DNA of 64,000 bases from Tretioscincus oriximinensis. Lineage: Eukaryota; Chordata; Lepidosauria; Squamata; Gymnophthalmidae. The DNA lies in the NCBI GenBank assembly GCA_022410635.1, contig JAJVDF010000299.1, positions 718,214 to 782,213 of the forward strand, written 5' to 3'. Below are positions 24,500-34,526 of this stretch, piece by piece. Below the pieces are notes generated by a model. The model had not been told where the DNA came from, ran no database searches, and saw only the letters and a program-made list of their open reading frames with translations. A program made the position numbers and the translations under genes. Position 1 is the stretch's first letter, and each line of letters starts with the position of its first letter.

Positions 24500-27450
24500 T
24501 ATTTGCATTAATTGTTCTCCATCTACGGAATTCTCCATAGCTGNACTCCTTTGTGTGTGCGCTCTTGTTTCTGACTCGCACTGAGCTGTGATGTTATGGT
24601 TGCCTCACCCAATAGTGAAAGGGGGTATTCCTGGGCTAGTTGGCTGTGCATGTAACATTTTTTGCACTTCCTCCTAACCCCCATTCTGCGCACAAGTCTT
24701 TTCAGGAAGCACACTGTCTCAACAATCTCATTGTTTTTATTTGTAGCGAGGGAGGGAGGGTTTTTTGTCATTCTCTGCTCAGGGAGGAGGGCGGAGTAGC
24801 AGCTTTCTCTCCCTAAAAGAAGGAAGAAGGAACGAAGCAGCTGCTGCCTTTTTCCCTTCCTGAGCAGAGAAACAGCATCTATCTATCTTTTTCCCTTTCT
24901 CTGCTCATGGTGGGGGAGGAGCAGCTACGAATGGAGCAGTTAGGTGGGAGGAGATCTGATGTCAACACGTGTTCTGTGGGGACATTGAAACAGGAGTGGA
25001 AACGGATGGGTGATCTGGCATTCACTTCAGATTGGCTTCCGAAATTTCCAAAGTGCTTTCACTTGTATTTTCAGCCTTAGTGCATCTGCTTAGAAAACAA
25101 AGTAGTCATGTTAGGCTGCATGCAGACTGCTCCATTTTGGAGTGGCATTTCTGCTTTGCTTAAAGTTCTATAGCAGTGGTTTTTAAAATGAGGGTATACA
25201 TTTTTGTGCTGTGTTAGTAATGACAGCATGGGTGCCACTGAATCAATGTGACATGCACACCTTCCTAGGGTTAGGGAAACATGGGGAGGGGGGGGAACAG
25301 CATTTGGAAGTACCCTAAGTGTGTCCAGGGTCTTAGTCCAAAAGAGGATATCTTGCTAAATCCATCTTCAAGCACATAATTGTTATAGAGTAAAACATGT
25401 ACATTGTAAAATGTTCAAATAGAAAAACATAAACATTATTTTTTAATTGGAATTGTTGTGTAATGTCTTGTACGTTTGATGAGAACATGTTATTCTGTAA
25501 AATAGTGTCTAACTTTATCAGTTTAAGAAAATTTAATTTAAAAAAAACTCCATACACACAAACACAGACTTTTTGTCTGGATTTTATGTACTTTTCAGAA
25601 AATCCACCTTTGGTTTAGATAAAGTGGAAAGAATACAGCTTGTCATTCTGCTCATGTGTTTCTCCTTTTGCTTTGGAGGTTGATCAAAGTGGGTTTAAAA
25701 TCAGGTACAGCTAGGCCCTATGATTTAAAGAGAAGGCTGCGTAGGGTTTGACAGGAGAGACAGAATTGACAGAAAGGGAATCTAGATAGATAGCTGTGCT
25801 GAGGTCAGCCAGATCGAAGTGAGCAGAAGATAAGAAGTTGTGGTTTAAAAATGAAAAGGAAGGGAAGAATTAGAAAGAAATAATAACTTGCTGTGACACT
25901 CTTACTGAAAACGCACAGCAGCTGTTTTGATTAAGTGTCATGGGAGCTGCAATCCAAACAAACTTCTAAACACTGATACTAAAATTGTATTCTCTACATG
26001 TTATTGGACTCGTAACTCAGATTACACTAGGGTTACCACAAAAAAAGATAAGGAGTTTTGCAGTTTTAATGGGTGTAGAAAAGTGTTGTTTTTTTTAATC
26101 TGGTGAATATTCCTCTTTCCCACACCTATTAAAGTTGTGAAATTCTTGTCCTGTTTTTTGTGATATTTGACCTAATAATTAATAGTTATAGTGACTTTGT
26201 AACCATCATTGGGCAGTACAGAAAGGTGTGAGCTCAAGAGTAGGAAAGTAAATCCCATGTTTTGATACAGGAATGTCCTGTCAGAAACCACACAGCAAAG
26301 CAGAAGGCTCTTTATTTGAGTTCAGGAATCAATTCATACTCAAATAGCATGAACATCAGCAAGAGGGAGAACTCCCAAGTTACTATATTACATATATACA
26401 CAGTTATGGCCAATCATGATAGATGGCTGTCCAGCTTGTTTGAAGACTTTAATTGAAGGAGAACTTACCACCTCCTATAACAATCTATGCCACTGGTTGA
26501 TCAACCTTACTGCCAGAAAGTTTTTATAGGAAGTTTTATAGGTATGGCATAGTGAAATAATATAACAAAATATGGCAATAAGGCTGCACCCTTAGTTGCA
26601 CAGCCTCATATGGTGACTGATAGGTGCAAGCAGAAAGATACACCCCTTGAAAGAGCTGAGGTCTTCTAACACTGTTCAGATCAGTTTCTTTGCCCTTCCA
26701 AGTGAAAGGTAACAAGATAGCATTTAAAGCTAATGATCCACGTAATTAAACCACTGTTCTTGTTCATTGTTTTGATAAAGGCAGGCATTAATTTACTAAT
26801 GCACATTGTGCAGTGTGTATGTGCATGCGTGCGTGCGTATGAATGTGTGCCAGTCCTTAAATATATGCCTGAGGAAGGGAAAACCACAATTTGCTAAGCC
26901 CAAATTTTGGCTAGCTCTCTTGATGAGCAATCTAAAGCAATACAATTAATCTAAAGCAAAAATAGGGAGGGAGAAGAAGAGAGAAAGAAAAGAACGAAAG
27001 AGGTGAAAATATTCCAGAAAAGCTTGGAAGATTGCCAGTTTTAAAAATACCTCCAGGCTGAAAGATCTGGAAATACTTGAGCATCATTTCTAAATAGTTA
27101 GATGAAGACCAGGCAGGGAGGGTAATGCGTTGGCTGCTGAGCATCTTGCTTCTTCACCTGGCAACTTGGTGGGCTTCACCACTGGTCAATAATAATAAAC
27201 AAGTGCCATGTAGATTGCAGCTTGACTAAAGTGGGCCCTGGGGAAAGAACACAAAATGAGCTCTTCATAAAAGGCAAACTGAGATCAAAGCATAGACAGA
27301 GCGCAATAATAAATAAGCAAAGTTAGCAGCCAGCAAGTTGCCCCGCCTTTTTACTGTCGTGCTATTAGCCAGCCAGGTATTAATGCTTTTTGGTTATTAG
27401 TGCCCCTGACTCTCCATTGGCTTGGTGTCTTACCAGGCAGCCAAATATTA
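24500..27450. other. Intergenic DNA with a few old repeats
   Basis: An M2 fragment lies at about 25590-25710 (CCACCTTTGGTTTAGATAAA). A TTGATCAACC/CAGAAAGTT block at 26485-26525 may be CR1. A GTGTGCATGCG tract lies at 26815-26850. No exon recognised. Confidence 0.4.
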
Positions 27451-27561
27451 AGGCGATGTGTAGACTGACCAGATTTTCTGAAGCCCAAACTGGGGCAATT
27501 AATATTCATGCTAATTTGCATATCCCTCAGAAATCCCCACCCAAGAAATTCGCGAAGCATT

Positions 27562-27673
27562 TGAGAATTTTTTGAAGTGTGCGAGAAAGTTCTGAAGTTC
27601 ATGAGAATTTTATGAAGTGTGCGAGAAAGTTTTGAAGTTCATGAGAATTTTATGACGTGTGTGAGAAATTTGC
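27562..27673. repeat. 40-bp minisatellite, about 2.8 units
   Basis: Units start at 27562, 27602 and 27642 with TGAGAATTTT; each holds TGAAGTGTGCGAGAAAGTT and TGAAGTTCA. Each unit looks like two diverged ~20-base halves (GAGAATTTTATGAAG / GAGAAAGTTTTGAAG). Confidence 0.9.
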
Positions 27674-28801
27674 ATTTTTTATTTTTTACTGAGAGGAGAG
27701 TACCTTCAGGAGCTGGCTCTGGTTATCAGAGCCTCCTAGTGGTGGTGCAGTGAGCCTTTTTTTAAAAAAAATCCTCAGCAAAACCTCTGGAAAAAGTCCC
27801 CCCAAGAGGGTGGGATAGATACCCCAAAACTGGGGTTTCCCCCCCAAAAAAGGGGTCATCTGATCAGCCTACCTGTAAGCACCATACTTGATCTTTTATC
27901 CACATTTACTTTTACATTCTAACTTTCATTGCAAGAATTCAAGACAGAATAGTATTCTCATCTCCATTTTATCCTCACTGTGGCGGCCCCTACCTTTAGG
28001 GTAGGCNGGCCAGGTGACCCCTTTGGGGGGAGGGGGTGCCTCCCGTTTTTTTCTGAGGAAAAAAAATAAAAAAAACATTTNTTTTTTTTGGAAAAAAAAA
28101 CCTGTTNAAAAAAAACTTTTCCTCAGAAAAAAGTGAGGGGACATCTGGTCACCCTACTTAGGGCCCAGGTACACTGACCCTCAAGGCTAGGGGTGCCACA
28201 CTAAATCACCTTGGATCCAAGCAGGCACCCACAACCTAGTTAGACTCGCAGCACCTTTAGGCCTTTAACAAGGCACCTTTAGGCTGCAAGGATAGACTTT
28301 ATTTCAGTCCTCACCAGTTGTTTTCAGGAGTATAGATTTGTGAGGGAAAACAAAAGATAGATGTTTTAAAAGTTAAACAAACAAAAGGGTTTGTTGTTAC
28401 AACAGATAAATGTTTGTGAATGGTAAAAGGAAATCGGTTACAACTGAAAACTCTAACCAGAGCAGACAGGCATATGCTGTGAGGAATTGAAACGTTCAAC
28501 AGTCAGGACTTAAAGTGACAGGCACAACTATCTTAATTTCATTCCAGGCCTAGTCTCAGCTATGAGCCTTCCAGGCTTCCATACCCTCATATGCAGACTA
28601 GCAGCGGACCTCCTGTGAACTTGCTTCACAACATCACGTTTCCCCAACAGAATGGCCTGTAGCCTTGGTCAGTCTCCTTTTTATAGTCTGGCCAGTCGGC
28701 TACTCGAGGCCCTATTGGCTGGCTCCTCCAGCCTCAGCCCCTCCCAACCAGGGAATGAGGAAGCCACGCCCCTGNCCAGGCCTGCTCTTCCCCCCTCCCT
28801 C

Positions 28802-29000
28802 TAGGATAACACAGGAAGAAGAAGAAGAACTGGGTTCTTATANCCCGCTTTTCTCACCTTTCAAAAGGACTCAAAGCGGCTTACAAGGGTATTTTTGCCC
28901 GAAGGCTCACATCTGTCTTCCCCACCAGGCTCTGGTGGTTCCCATGTATCTACTTGCAGTCAGTTGCAATTTGTTGCAATTCATGCTTTCGAATAGCTGA
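28802..29000 (-). mobile_element. SINE family A, 3' part only
   Basis: GAAGAAGAAGAAGAACTGGG tail, CCGCTTTTCTCACC, CAAAGCGGCTTACAAGGG, TGGTGGTTCCCATGTATC, ATGCTTTCGAATAGCTG, where it stops; the tRNA head is absent. In the preceding 300 bases no gene is seen. Confidence 0.8.
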
Positions 29001-29790
29001 TAAGTATAGTAAGTAAGTACTATAGTATACTTATAGTAAGTATAAAAAAAATACAAAGCTTAATATAGGCAAACGCACTCACGACCCCTTGTGAGGAATT
29101 GGTTTGAGAAAGAACAGCAGGCCTGAGACCATCATAATCCTGCAGAGCTTTGGACCCATGTTCTAGCCGTGACCTCACACTGTTTTATCTGGGCTCAACA
29201 ACACAATGTTCTTCACAGTGGGGGCTCCTAGCAGCAGACCTCTAAAAATGTCCAAGTTTAAGAATTGTCCTCATATTGGTAACTGCGTCCTGGAAAGAAG
29301 GAACCCTGACAAAGAGTTCTGTGCAACCCAAAAGCCCATACAGACGGGCAGCCAGGCAGGACTCATGTGATCCACTCTATTTTCCTATCCCCTCTGCTTA
29401 CCCCAATATCGTCTTTGTACTGAATCTTTGCATGCTTGGCTTGAGTCCAAAGGTAAATTTATTTACCGAGCTGNTGCTGGCAAGTTTTAACTAAAAAATC
29501 CTTCCACAGTGTTACAGCAAATAACGTGTCTCCTGCCAGCCTTTTAAGTGTTATTTGTGTCTGTCTCTTTGTGTGGGTGGTATTTGGGAGCTGAGGATTT
29601 TGTTTTACAGTTTGGAGAAAACTGTGAAGCACTGAAGCAATCACCTCTTGCTCCAGCAGTTTTGTTTCTGGGACCAGTACTGGGTAGATACCGACAAGCT
29701 GAGATGGATATATGTACATATACATATATAGGTTAGGCATGTGTGTCTGAGAGAGTGATAATAATTCTATATGTGTGTGTGTGTACACGT
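29000..29790. other. No gene recognised
   Basis: A TATAGTAAGTA-rich duplication at 29004-29045 follows the SINE; the remainder is unremarkable AT-rich DNA. Confidence 0.45.
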
Positions 29791-29791
29791 G

Positions 29792-30030
29792 ATACAGGAT
29801 CTATCTCTATCATCTATCTCTATCTACCTACCTACCCATATATCTATACCTACCTATCTATACCTACCTATCTACCTGTCTATCTACCTACCTACCTGTC
29901 TGTCTATCATCTATCGCTACCAACCCAGCTATCTATCATCTATCTCTATCTACCTACCTACCCATATATCTATGCCTACCTATCTATACTTACCTATATA
30001 TACCTACCCATCTATCTATCTATCTATCTA

Positions 30031-30072
<42 letters not shown>

Positions 30073-30170
30073 ATCCATCTCTACCAACCCAGCTATCTAT
30101 CATCTATCTCTATCTCCCTACCTACCCATATTATTCCTACCTATCTATACTTACCTATATATACCTACCC

Positions 30171-30210
<40 letters not shown>

Positions 30211-30290
30211 GCCTGTCTATCATCTATCTATCTATCATCTATCTCTATCTACCTATCATCTATATCTATCTATCTATCTATGTATCACCT
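29792..30290. repeat. Nested tetranucleotide array (TCTA/CCTA/TGTC)
   Basis: About 500 bases of 4-base units with a higher-order pattern: the string CATCTATCTCTATCT recurs at 29811, 29937, 30101 and 30236, each time leading into (ACCT)n/(ATCT)n blocks. A run of TGTC lies at about 30031-30071. Long Tyr/Leu/Pro/Thr open frames across it are translations of the repeat, not genes. Confidence 0.95.
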
Positions 30291-30438
30291 ACCTATTTTC
30301 TACTTACCTAGATTTGTATGTGTGAGACACAATGAGAGAATAATACAGGTGGGTGACGCTGGTATTACCTTTATTATATATGCATATACTGCGTGTGTAC
30401 ATGAAGGAGAGACATAATCATCCTCTGTGTGGAAAAAG

Positions 30439-30461
30439 TGTGTGTGTGTGTGAGAGAGAGC

Positions 30462-30499
<38 letters not shown>

Positions 30500-30500
30500 G

Positions 30501-30538
<38 letters not shown>
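30439..30538. repeat. (GT)n followed by (GA)n tract
   Basis: About 14 bases of GT, then about 87 of GA interrupted by CGA steps. It lies just upstream of the CpG island; GA tracts are known GAGA-type and H-DNA-prone sequences, effect here unknown. Confidence 0.95.
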
Positions 30539-30539
<1 letters not shown>

Positions 30540-30699
30540 CATCTTCCATCTACGCCCACACTATTATCTGCGGCTTACTTGCACCATCCGCCACACAGGG
30601 TGCTTGTGCACCACACGCGGACCCCAAGCGCCCCTCAGAGCCCCAGGGCGGCCCCGGGGCCCCAGCCAGGGCTCGGGAGGCGGCGGGGCGATGTCCGTG

Positions 30700-30822
30700 G
30701 CCTCCACCCACCATTGATTGCTTCCACGATAGTTGCCTATTCCAGGATGAAGCATTGTGGAGGCTGGTTTGTTCCAGAATATCTGCGCTGTATTGGGGAA
30801 TAAGCCGGGGGGTGGATGCAGC
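30700..30822. mobile_element. Palindromic mini-transposon remnant (M3) inside the CpG island
   Basis: ATAGTTGCCTATTCCAGGAT, GAAGCATTGTGG, TTCCAGAATATCTGCG and a GGTGGATGCAGCC end match the element at 32777-32934 and the fragment near 32500-32540. It is AT-richer than the flanking island. Confidence 0.5.
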
Positions 30823-31087
30823 CAGGGTGAGCCAAGGAAGGCGAACGAGGCGGCGGCGGCAGATTCCCCCGAGGGCCCGAGGCAGCAACCGCATTCTCCG
30901 CCGCCTCCTTCCCCGTCCGGCCCCGAGCGATCCCCTTTGGAGCGCCGCCGAGGAGCCCGGCAGCCCCCCCGCCCGCCCGCCCCGTCGCCTTCCCCTCTCC
31001 CCCCCCCCCCCTCCTCGGCGGCGTCGGCGGCGGCGTGTTTGGCTGAAGCGCGGAGCCTGGAAGGGGCGGGCCCTGGGCGAGCTGGTG

Positions 31088-31114
31088 ATGGGATCGCGCT
31101 GCCTTTCCGGCTGA
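31088..31114 (+). other. Possible 8-codon upstream ORF
   Basis: ATG GGA TCG ... GGC TGA: eight codons plus stop, about 1.03 kb before the coding ATG. Its -3 base is G (GTGATGG), so initiation is plausible if the mRNA starts upstream of it. After it there is no ATG in any frame until 32147. Whether it is transcribed is unknown. Confidence 0.35.
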
Positions 31115-31259
31115 CATCCGCGTGCAGGCAGCCGCCGCGCCGCCCGAGTGAGAAGAGGCTGCCAGGGAGCCGGGAGGCAGCAGGCGGGCAGAGCAGCCGC
31201 AAGAGCAAGAGCCGCAGCCACAGCTCGCTCGGGAGATCGGAGCAGCCGGGCAGGCGAGG

Positions 31260-31320
31260 GAGGAAGGAAGGAAGGAAGGAAGGAAGGAAGGAAGGAAGGA
31301 AGGAAGGAAAGGAAGGAAAG
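31260..31320. repeat. (GGAA)n tract in the 5' leader
   Basis: About 60 bases of GGAA/AAGG; the core GGAA is the ETS-family binding motif. Confidence 0.95.
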
Positions 31321-31367
31321 GAGAGAAGGAGGCGGCGCTGCTGCTGGGGAAAACGCGCACCGCGGCA

Positions 31368-31371
<4 letters not shown>

Positions 31372-31398
<27 letters not shown>
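31372..31398 (+). repeat. (CAG)9 in the 5' leader
   Basis: Nine perfect CAG triplets. Just downstream are about seven CCG triplets (31427-31447) and GCT triplets (31493-31506). Confidence 0.95.
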
Positions 31399-31400
<2 letters not shown>

Positions 31401-31676
31401 CGCTTGGCCCCCAGGCCGCCTGAAGCGCCGCCGCCGCCGCCGCCGCCCTCGCCAAGGAGAAGCCCGGAGGCTCCCGGCGCCGCCCGTCCCGTTGCTGCTG
31501 CTGCTGCCCCGCCTGGGAGGCGCCTGTGCCGCCTCGCGTGGAACGGAGGGAGCCGCCACAGCCCCCCACAGAGCCGCGGCGCGCAGTGGGCAGCGGAGGC
31601 GCCGGGCGAAGGGGGACGCGGCCGCCGGGCCAGCCTGGGAGTGGGCGCTGGAGAAGCGTCGAGCTCGGCTCTGCCC

Positions 31677-31772
31677 GCCCGCCCGCCTGCCTGCCTGCCT
31701 GGGGCTCTCGCCTCTCCCCGCCGCCACCGTCCCTCTGCCCGCCCGCCCGCCCGCCCGCCCGCCCGCCTGCCT
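31677..31772. repeat. (CCCG/CCTG)n tracts in the 5' leader
   Basis: Two blocks, about 31677-31700 and 31739-31772, of CCCG units changing to CCTG units; the shift is consistent with methyl-CpG decay of an original CCCG array. Confidence 0.9.
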
Positions 31773-32146
31773 GCGCGTGTGGGACCCGTGGGCGCCGCGT
31801 GTGGCTCTGCGCGCCCTCATTCCGAGGCTTCTGGGCTGAGGCGCCTTCCCGCCTCGTCGTTCCCACGGCTGCGTCGTCGCCCCGGGAGGGGCTTGGTGGG
31901 GAGGCTTCTGTGGAAGGGGCCACCGCGCTTCCCAGGCCCCTGCACGTCGGAGGGGCATTCGGGGCCTCGAAGGACCCCCCCCCCCCCGCCTGCTCGCCTT
32001 TGGGGAAAGCGGGTTGTGCCGCCCAGCGGAGCTTCGCCTCGGGGAAGCGAACCAGCCCGCCGCCTGCTGCCACTTGTGGGGGGGGAGAAGCCGCCTCTGC
32101 CGACGGGGAAGAACCTTCCGGACCCCCCCGCTTTGGACGCTCCAAA

Positions 32147-32228
32147 ATGGATACGTTTTCTGCACCCTGTTGGGCATTTCTACTCTTGAGCCTCTACCTG
32201 GCCGGATCGGGAGTCCTGGGGCAAGCAG
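32147..32228 (+). CDS. NRP2: First coding exon, signal peptide; candidate neuropilin-2
   Basis: Seen: an ATG in strong Kozak context (A at -3, G at +4) opens 27 codons plus one base, then CAG|GTAACG, a good splice donor leaving phase 1. The peptide is a classic signal sequence: short acidic start (MDTF), hydrophobic core WAFLLLSLYLAG at about residues 9-20, small residues, then LGQA at the probable cleavage site. Read-through past the donor meets a stop ten codons later, supporting splicing. No other ATG lies in this frame back to 31526. Known family: neuropilin-2 is a single-pass receptor for class 3 semaphorins and VEGF; as I recall, its human first exon starts MDMF, has W-x-F-L and ends at Gly-Gln-Pro in phase 1. 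Inference: this is NRP2 exon 1. The rest of the protein (CUB, F5/8, MAM, membrane segment) lies outside the window. Another secreted or membrane protein is possible; exon confidence exceeds name confidence. Confidence 0.5.
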
Positions 32229-32325
32229 GTAACGTCAAGATATCAAAAGACGCGTGTTGAAAGGTTCAAACCCCCCCCCTTCACGCGTGTACTTTGGACT
32301 TCTAAATCGTCAGCCCTGAACGCTA

Positions 32326-32488
32326 AGGCTGCATCCACACGGAGGCTTATTCTGGGCTGNCCCCCGGAATAGGAGGCTGCCANCCACATGCTAGTGTAGG
32401 CCTGCCGTAGTGTACACTGGCATGTGGATGCCCCAGCTCTGCACCGAGTTGTGACCCAGAATAAGGCTCCGTGGTGATGGGGCCTAAA
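32326..32488. mobile_element. Mini-transposon M1, inverted ends, near the exon
   Basis: GGCTGCATCCACACGGAGGC TTATTCTGGG at the left; CCCAGAATAAGGCTCCGTGG at the right. Inner half-palindrome around GGCATGTGGATG / CCACATGCTAG. Confidence 0.75.
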
Positions 32489-32776
32489 ATTAGGCTTATT
32501 TATTCCACTATAGTTGGATATTCCATAATGAAGCATAGATATTCTTAATTAAATCCACTCCCGTCGTTTTTTACTGTGCAGTCCAGTCTCCATCCGTTCT
32601 TTTCCTGGACTGAACTAGGAGAAGAAAAACCCACAATGAAGCCTGTTCTTCAGAATTGACGGTTTAAATGCAAACGTGGGACCAGGGCTGAGATTTTTTT
32701 AGTTTCTGGGGAAGGTTTGGGGTCCATGGTCACACGTCTGCTTTTAAACCTTCTTCAGCCTTGAAGAACCAACAGT

Positions 32777-32934
32777 AGGCTGCGTCCACACATCATTTAT
32801 TTATACCGCTATATCTGGATATTCCACACTAAAGCATGGATATTCTGGAATGAACCCGTCCACACATTGCTTTACTATGGTGTATGGAATATCCAGCTAT
32901 GGTGGAATAAATAAATGATGTGTGGATGCAGCCT
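32777..32934. mobile_element. Palindromic mini-transposon M3
   Basis: Almost the whole 158 bases folds back: AGGCTGCGTCCACACATC ATTTATTTAT at the left matches the reverse complement of the right end (ATGTGTGGATGCAGCCT), and the inner TGGATATTCCA and AAGCATGG/AAAGCAATG blocks also pair. No coding capacity. Confidence 0.8.
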
Positions 32935-32946
32935 GAAACTGGTTAT

Positions 32947-33093
32947 GGCCCCATCCACACGGAGCCTTATTCTCNGGACAGAGCTTGGCCATCCACATGC
33001 CAGTATAGACTATGGCAGGTCTACACTAGCATGTGGTTGGCAGCCTCCTGTGCTGAGAAACAGCCCGGGCTAATGCTCCTTGTGGATGCAGCC
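32947..33093. mobile_element. Mini-transposon M1
   Basis: GGCCCCATCCACACGGAGCC TTATTCTC at the left, TGCTCCTTGTGGATGCAGCC at the right, central CATCCACATGCCAGTATAGA. Confidence 0.7.
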
Positions 33094-33644
33094 TATGTCC
33101 AGGGGAAAAAAACCCGAATTGAACTAATCTGGATTGAAGATGCTTTAAAAGTACACACGTGCCTAGGGCAAGTCTCCAGTGCGTTTGTTAAGCTTCTGTC
33201 CACACTCGTGATAGAATCTGAAGAAGCAGCAGGATCAGGCTGGACCAGAATTCCTAGCAAGGGGCTCTTGTAGTGCCTTAGAAACTAATAACAACAAAGT
33301 TAAGCTGTGCTGTGTATCTCCGGGCACAGCATATAGAGGGCAGGCTCCTTTTCTTCTGAGGGATAGCCCAGAATAAGGCTCAGTGGGGATAAGGACAGTG
33401 GTGGGGGACAGATAAACAAAGTGGGAGCCTGGCTGCCTGAAAATTTGAATTTTTGAATGTATATTTTACAGTGCCCTGGCTTGCCCTATGGAACCTACAC
33501 CCCTGGATAGGGTTTAAGTGCCATGCGCTTCTGTGGAGAGCACCATGTCCCTGTCTTCTCCTAATGCGCTTCCATCCATGATCACAATGCCCAATCCAAA
33601 GGCACAACTTTCTCAGCCATGCTGGAATGGGCTCCATTGTGGAT

Positions 33645-33911
33645 TATTTTTTTTTTTTGAAAGTATATTTTTATTGATATTTATAAAGTATGACATTGTA
33701 AAATACACATATATAAGATACACATTGAAATCGTCCATTTCTCTATACATGCCATACAATAAAAAGTCCCCTCCACCTCACCAAAAAGTGCTCCCCCTCC
33801 CTCCCCCCCCCTACTTGAGGATATCCAGCACAATCTTCCGTAAATCTTTTCAAATCCAAAATCCAGTATATTGTAAATGCCGTGGGTGAGTACATCTTAT
33901 GAAATATCACA
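33645..33911 (-). mobile_element. 5'-truncated L1 LINE insertion with target-site duplication
   Basis: Flanked by identical 15-mers GGCTCCATTGTGGAT (33630-33644 and 33912-33926). On the - strand it ends AATAAAAATATACTTTC plus poly-A, and carries a G-rich tract (GGGGGGGGAGGGAGGGGG, about 33802-33819 reversed) like the polypurine tract of L1 3' UTRs. Poly-A tail, signal, truncation and duplication fit target-primed reverse transcription. No ORF2 sequence remains, so L1 is inferred from 3' end style. Confidence 0.75.
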
Positions 33912-34526
33912 GGCTCCATTGTGGATAATGCGCAAAGAACTAGCCAGGGGAGAGAAGGTACTTGGCACTTTTCTCGCCCCCATCCCCAACCTTTTTAAAA
34001 GCTGGTTGCATGCCACATGTGAAGTAAATCCAAGATTTACACATAATACACAGTCCTTTTCGCCTAACATTTTTTCCCCTGGAGGGAAGGATGTTTTTAT
34101 TTTTGTTCAATAACCCGGAGCTTAACTCCCCTGAGTCCATGCAGCCTTTAGCAGAAAGCCGTCATAAATCAGTTATAGATCAGAGTTACGTTTTGCGGAT
34201 CCCCACGTTTTTATTGTGAGAAAGAAAGGCAGCCTGCCTGCAGACATTAAAATGTTTCTGTTAAAAGGGGGCATTGGGGTTAAGGAGTGAGAGTAACCCT
34301 CTTTTTTTTTTTTTTACTTAGCTCCCCCATCCCCTGCCAAGTTCACCATGCAATTATTTTTCTTTTAAGAGGCATCAGTATACAGTTTGTATAGGAATCC
34401 ATATCACAGCCCATTATTGTGTTAGCTATGCAAACTGGTGCCNGGTAGATTTTAAGAGAGCAAAGTGAATGGAAAGTTTGTGTAAAGCGTGTCAAAGGAG
34501 GAAGGAAAAAAGAAGAAGGGGAAACT

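Larger units (their letters stand above)
30580..32260 (+). promoter_or_regulatory. CpG island, promoter and 5' leader of the candidate gene
   Basis: An abrupt switch from AT-rich DNA to about 1.7 kb of very GC-rich, CpG-dense sequence ends just after the first coding exon, as expected for a vertebrate CpG-island promoter. It carries many GGGCGG/CCGCCC-type boxes. No convincing TATA box was seen, so dispersed initiation is likely and the transcription start cannot be placed. The only ATG between 31088 and the coding start belongs to an 8-codon reading frame. Several very long open frames cross the island on both strands, but they read as low-complexity Arg/Pro/Gly/Ala and are not proposed as genes. 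Confidence 0.85.

Noticed and set aside
29792..30290. CRISPR-like regular repeats
   Set aside because: Slipped tetranucleotides in a vertebrate genome; no unique spacers of constant length.
29743..30417. 224-codon Tyr/Leu/Pro/Thr-rich ORF
   Set aside because: Pure translation of the tetranucleotide array.
31372..31398. Polyglutamine-encoding tract
   Set aside because: The CAG triplets lie in the presumed untranslated leader, and the frame that gives Gln has no link to the coding exon.
30550..32189. Very long open frames of 200-537 codons on both strands of the CpG island
   Set aside because: Low-complexity Pro/Arg/Gly/Ala and homopolymer runs translated from GC-rich DNA lacking A/T stop codons; all three frames and both strands are open together. 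The frame containing the real exon has no ATG upstream of 32147.
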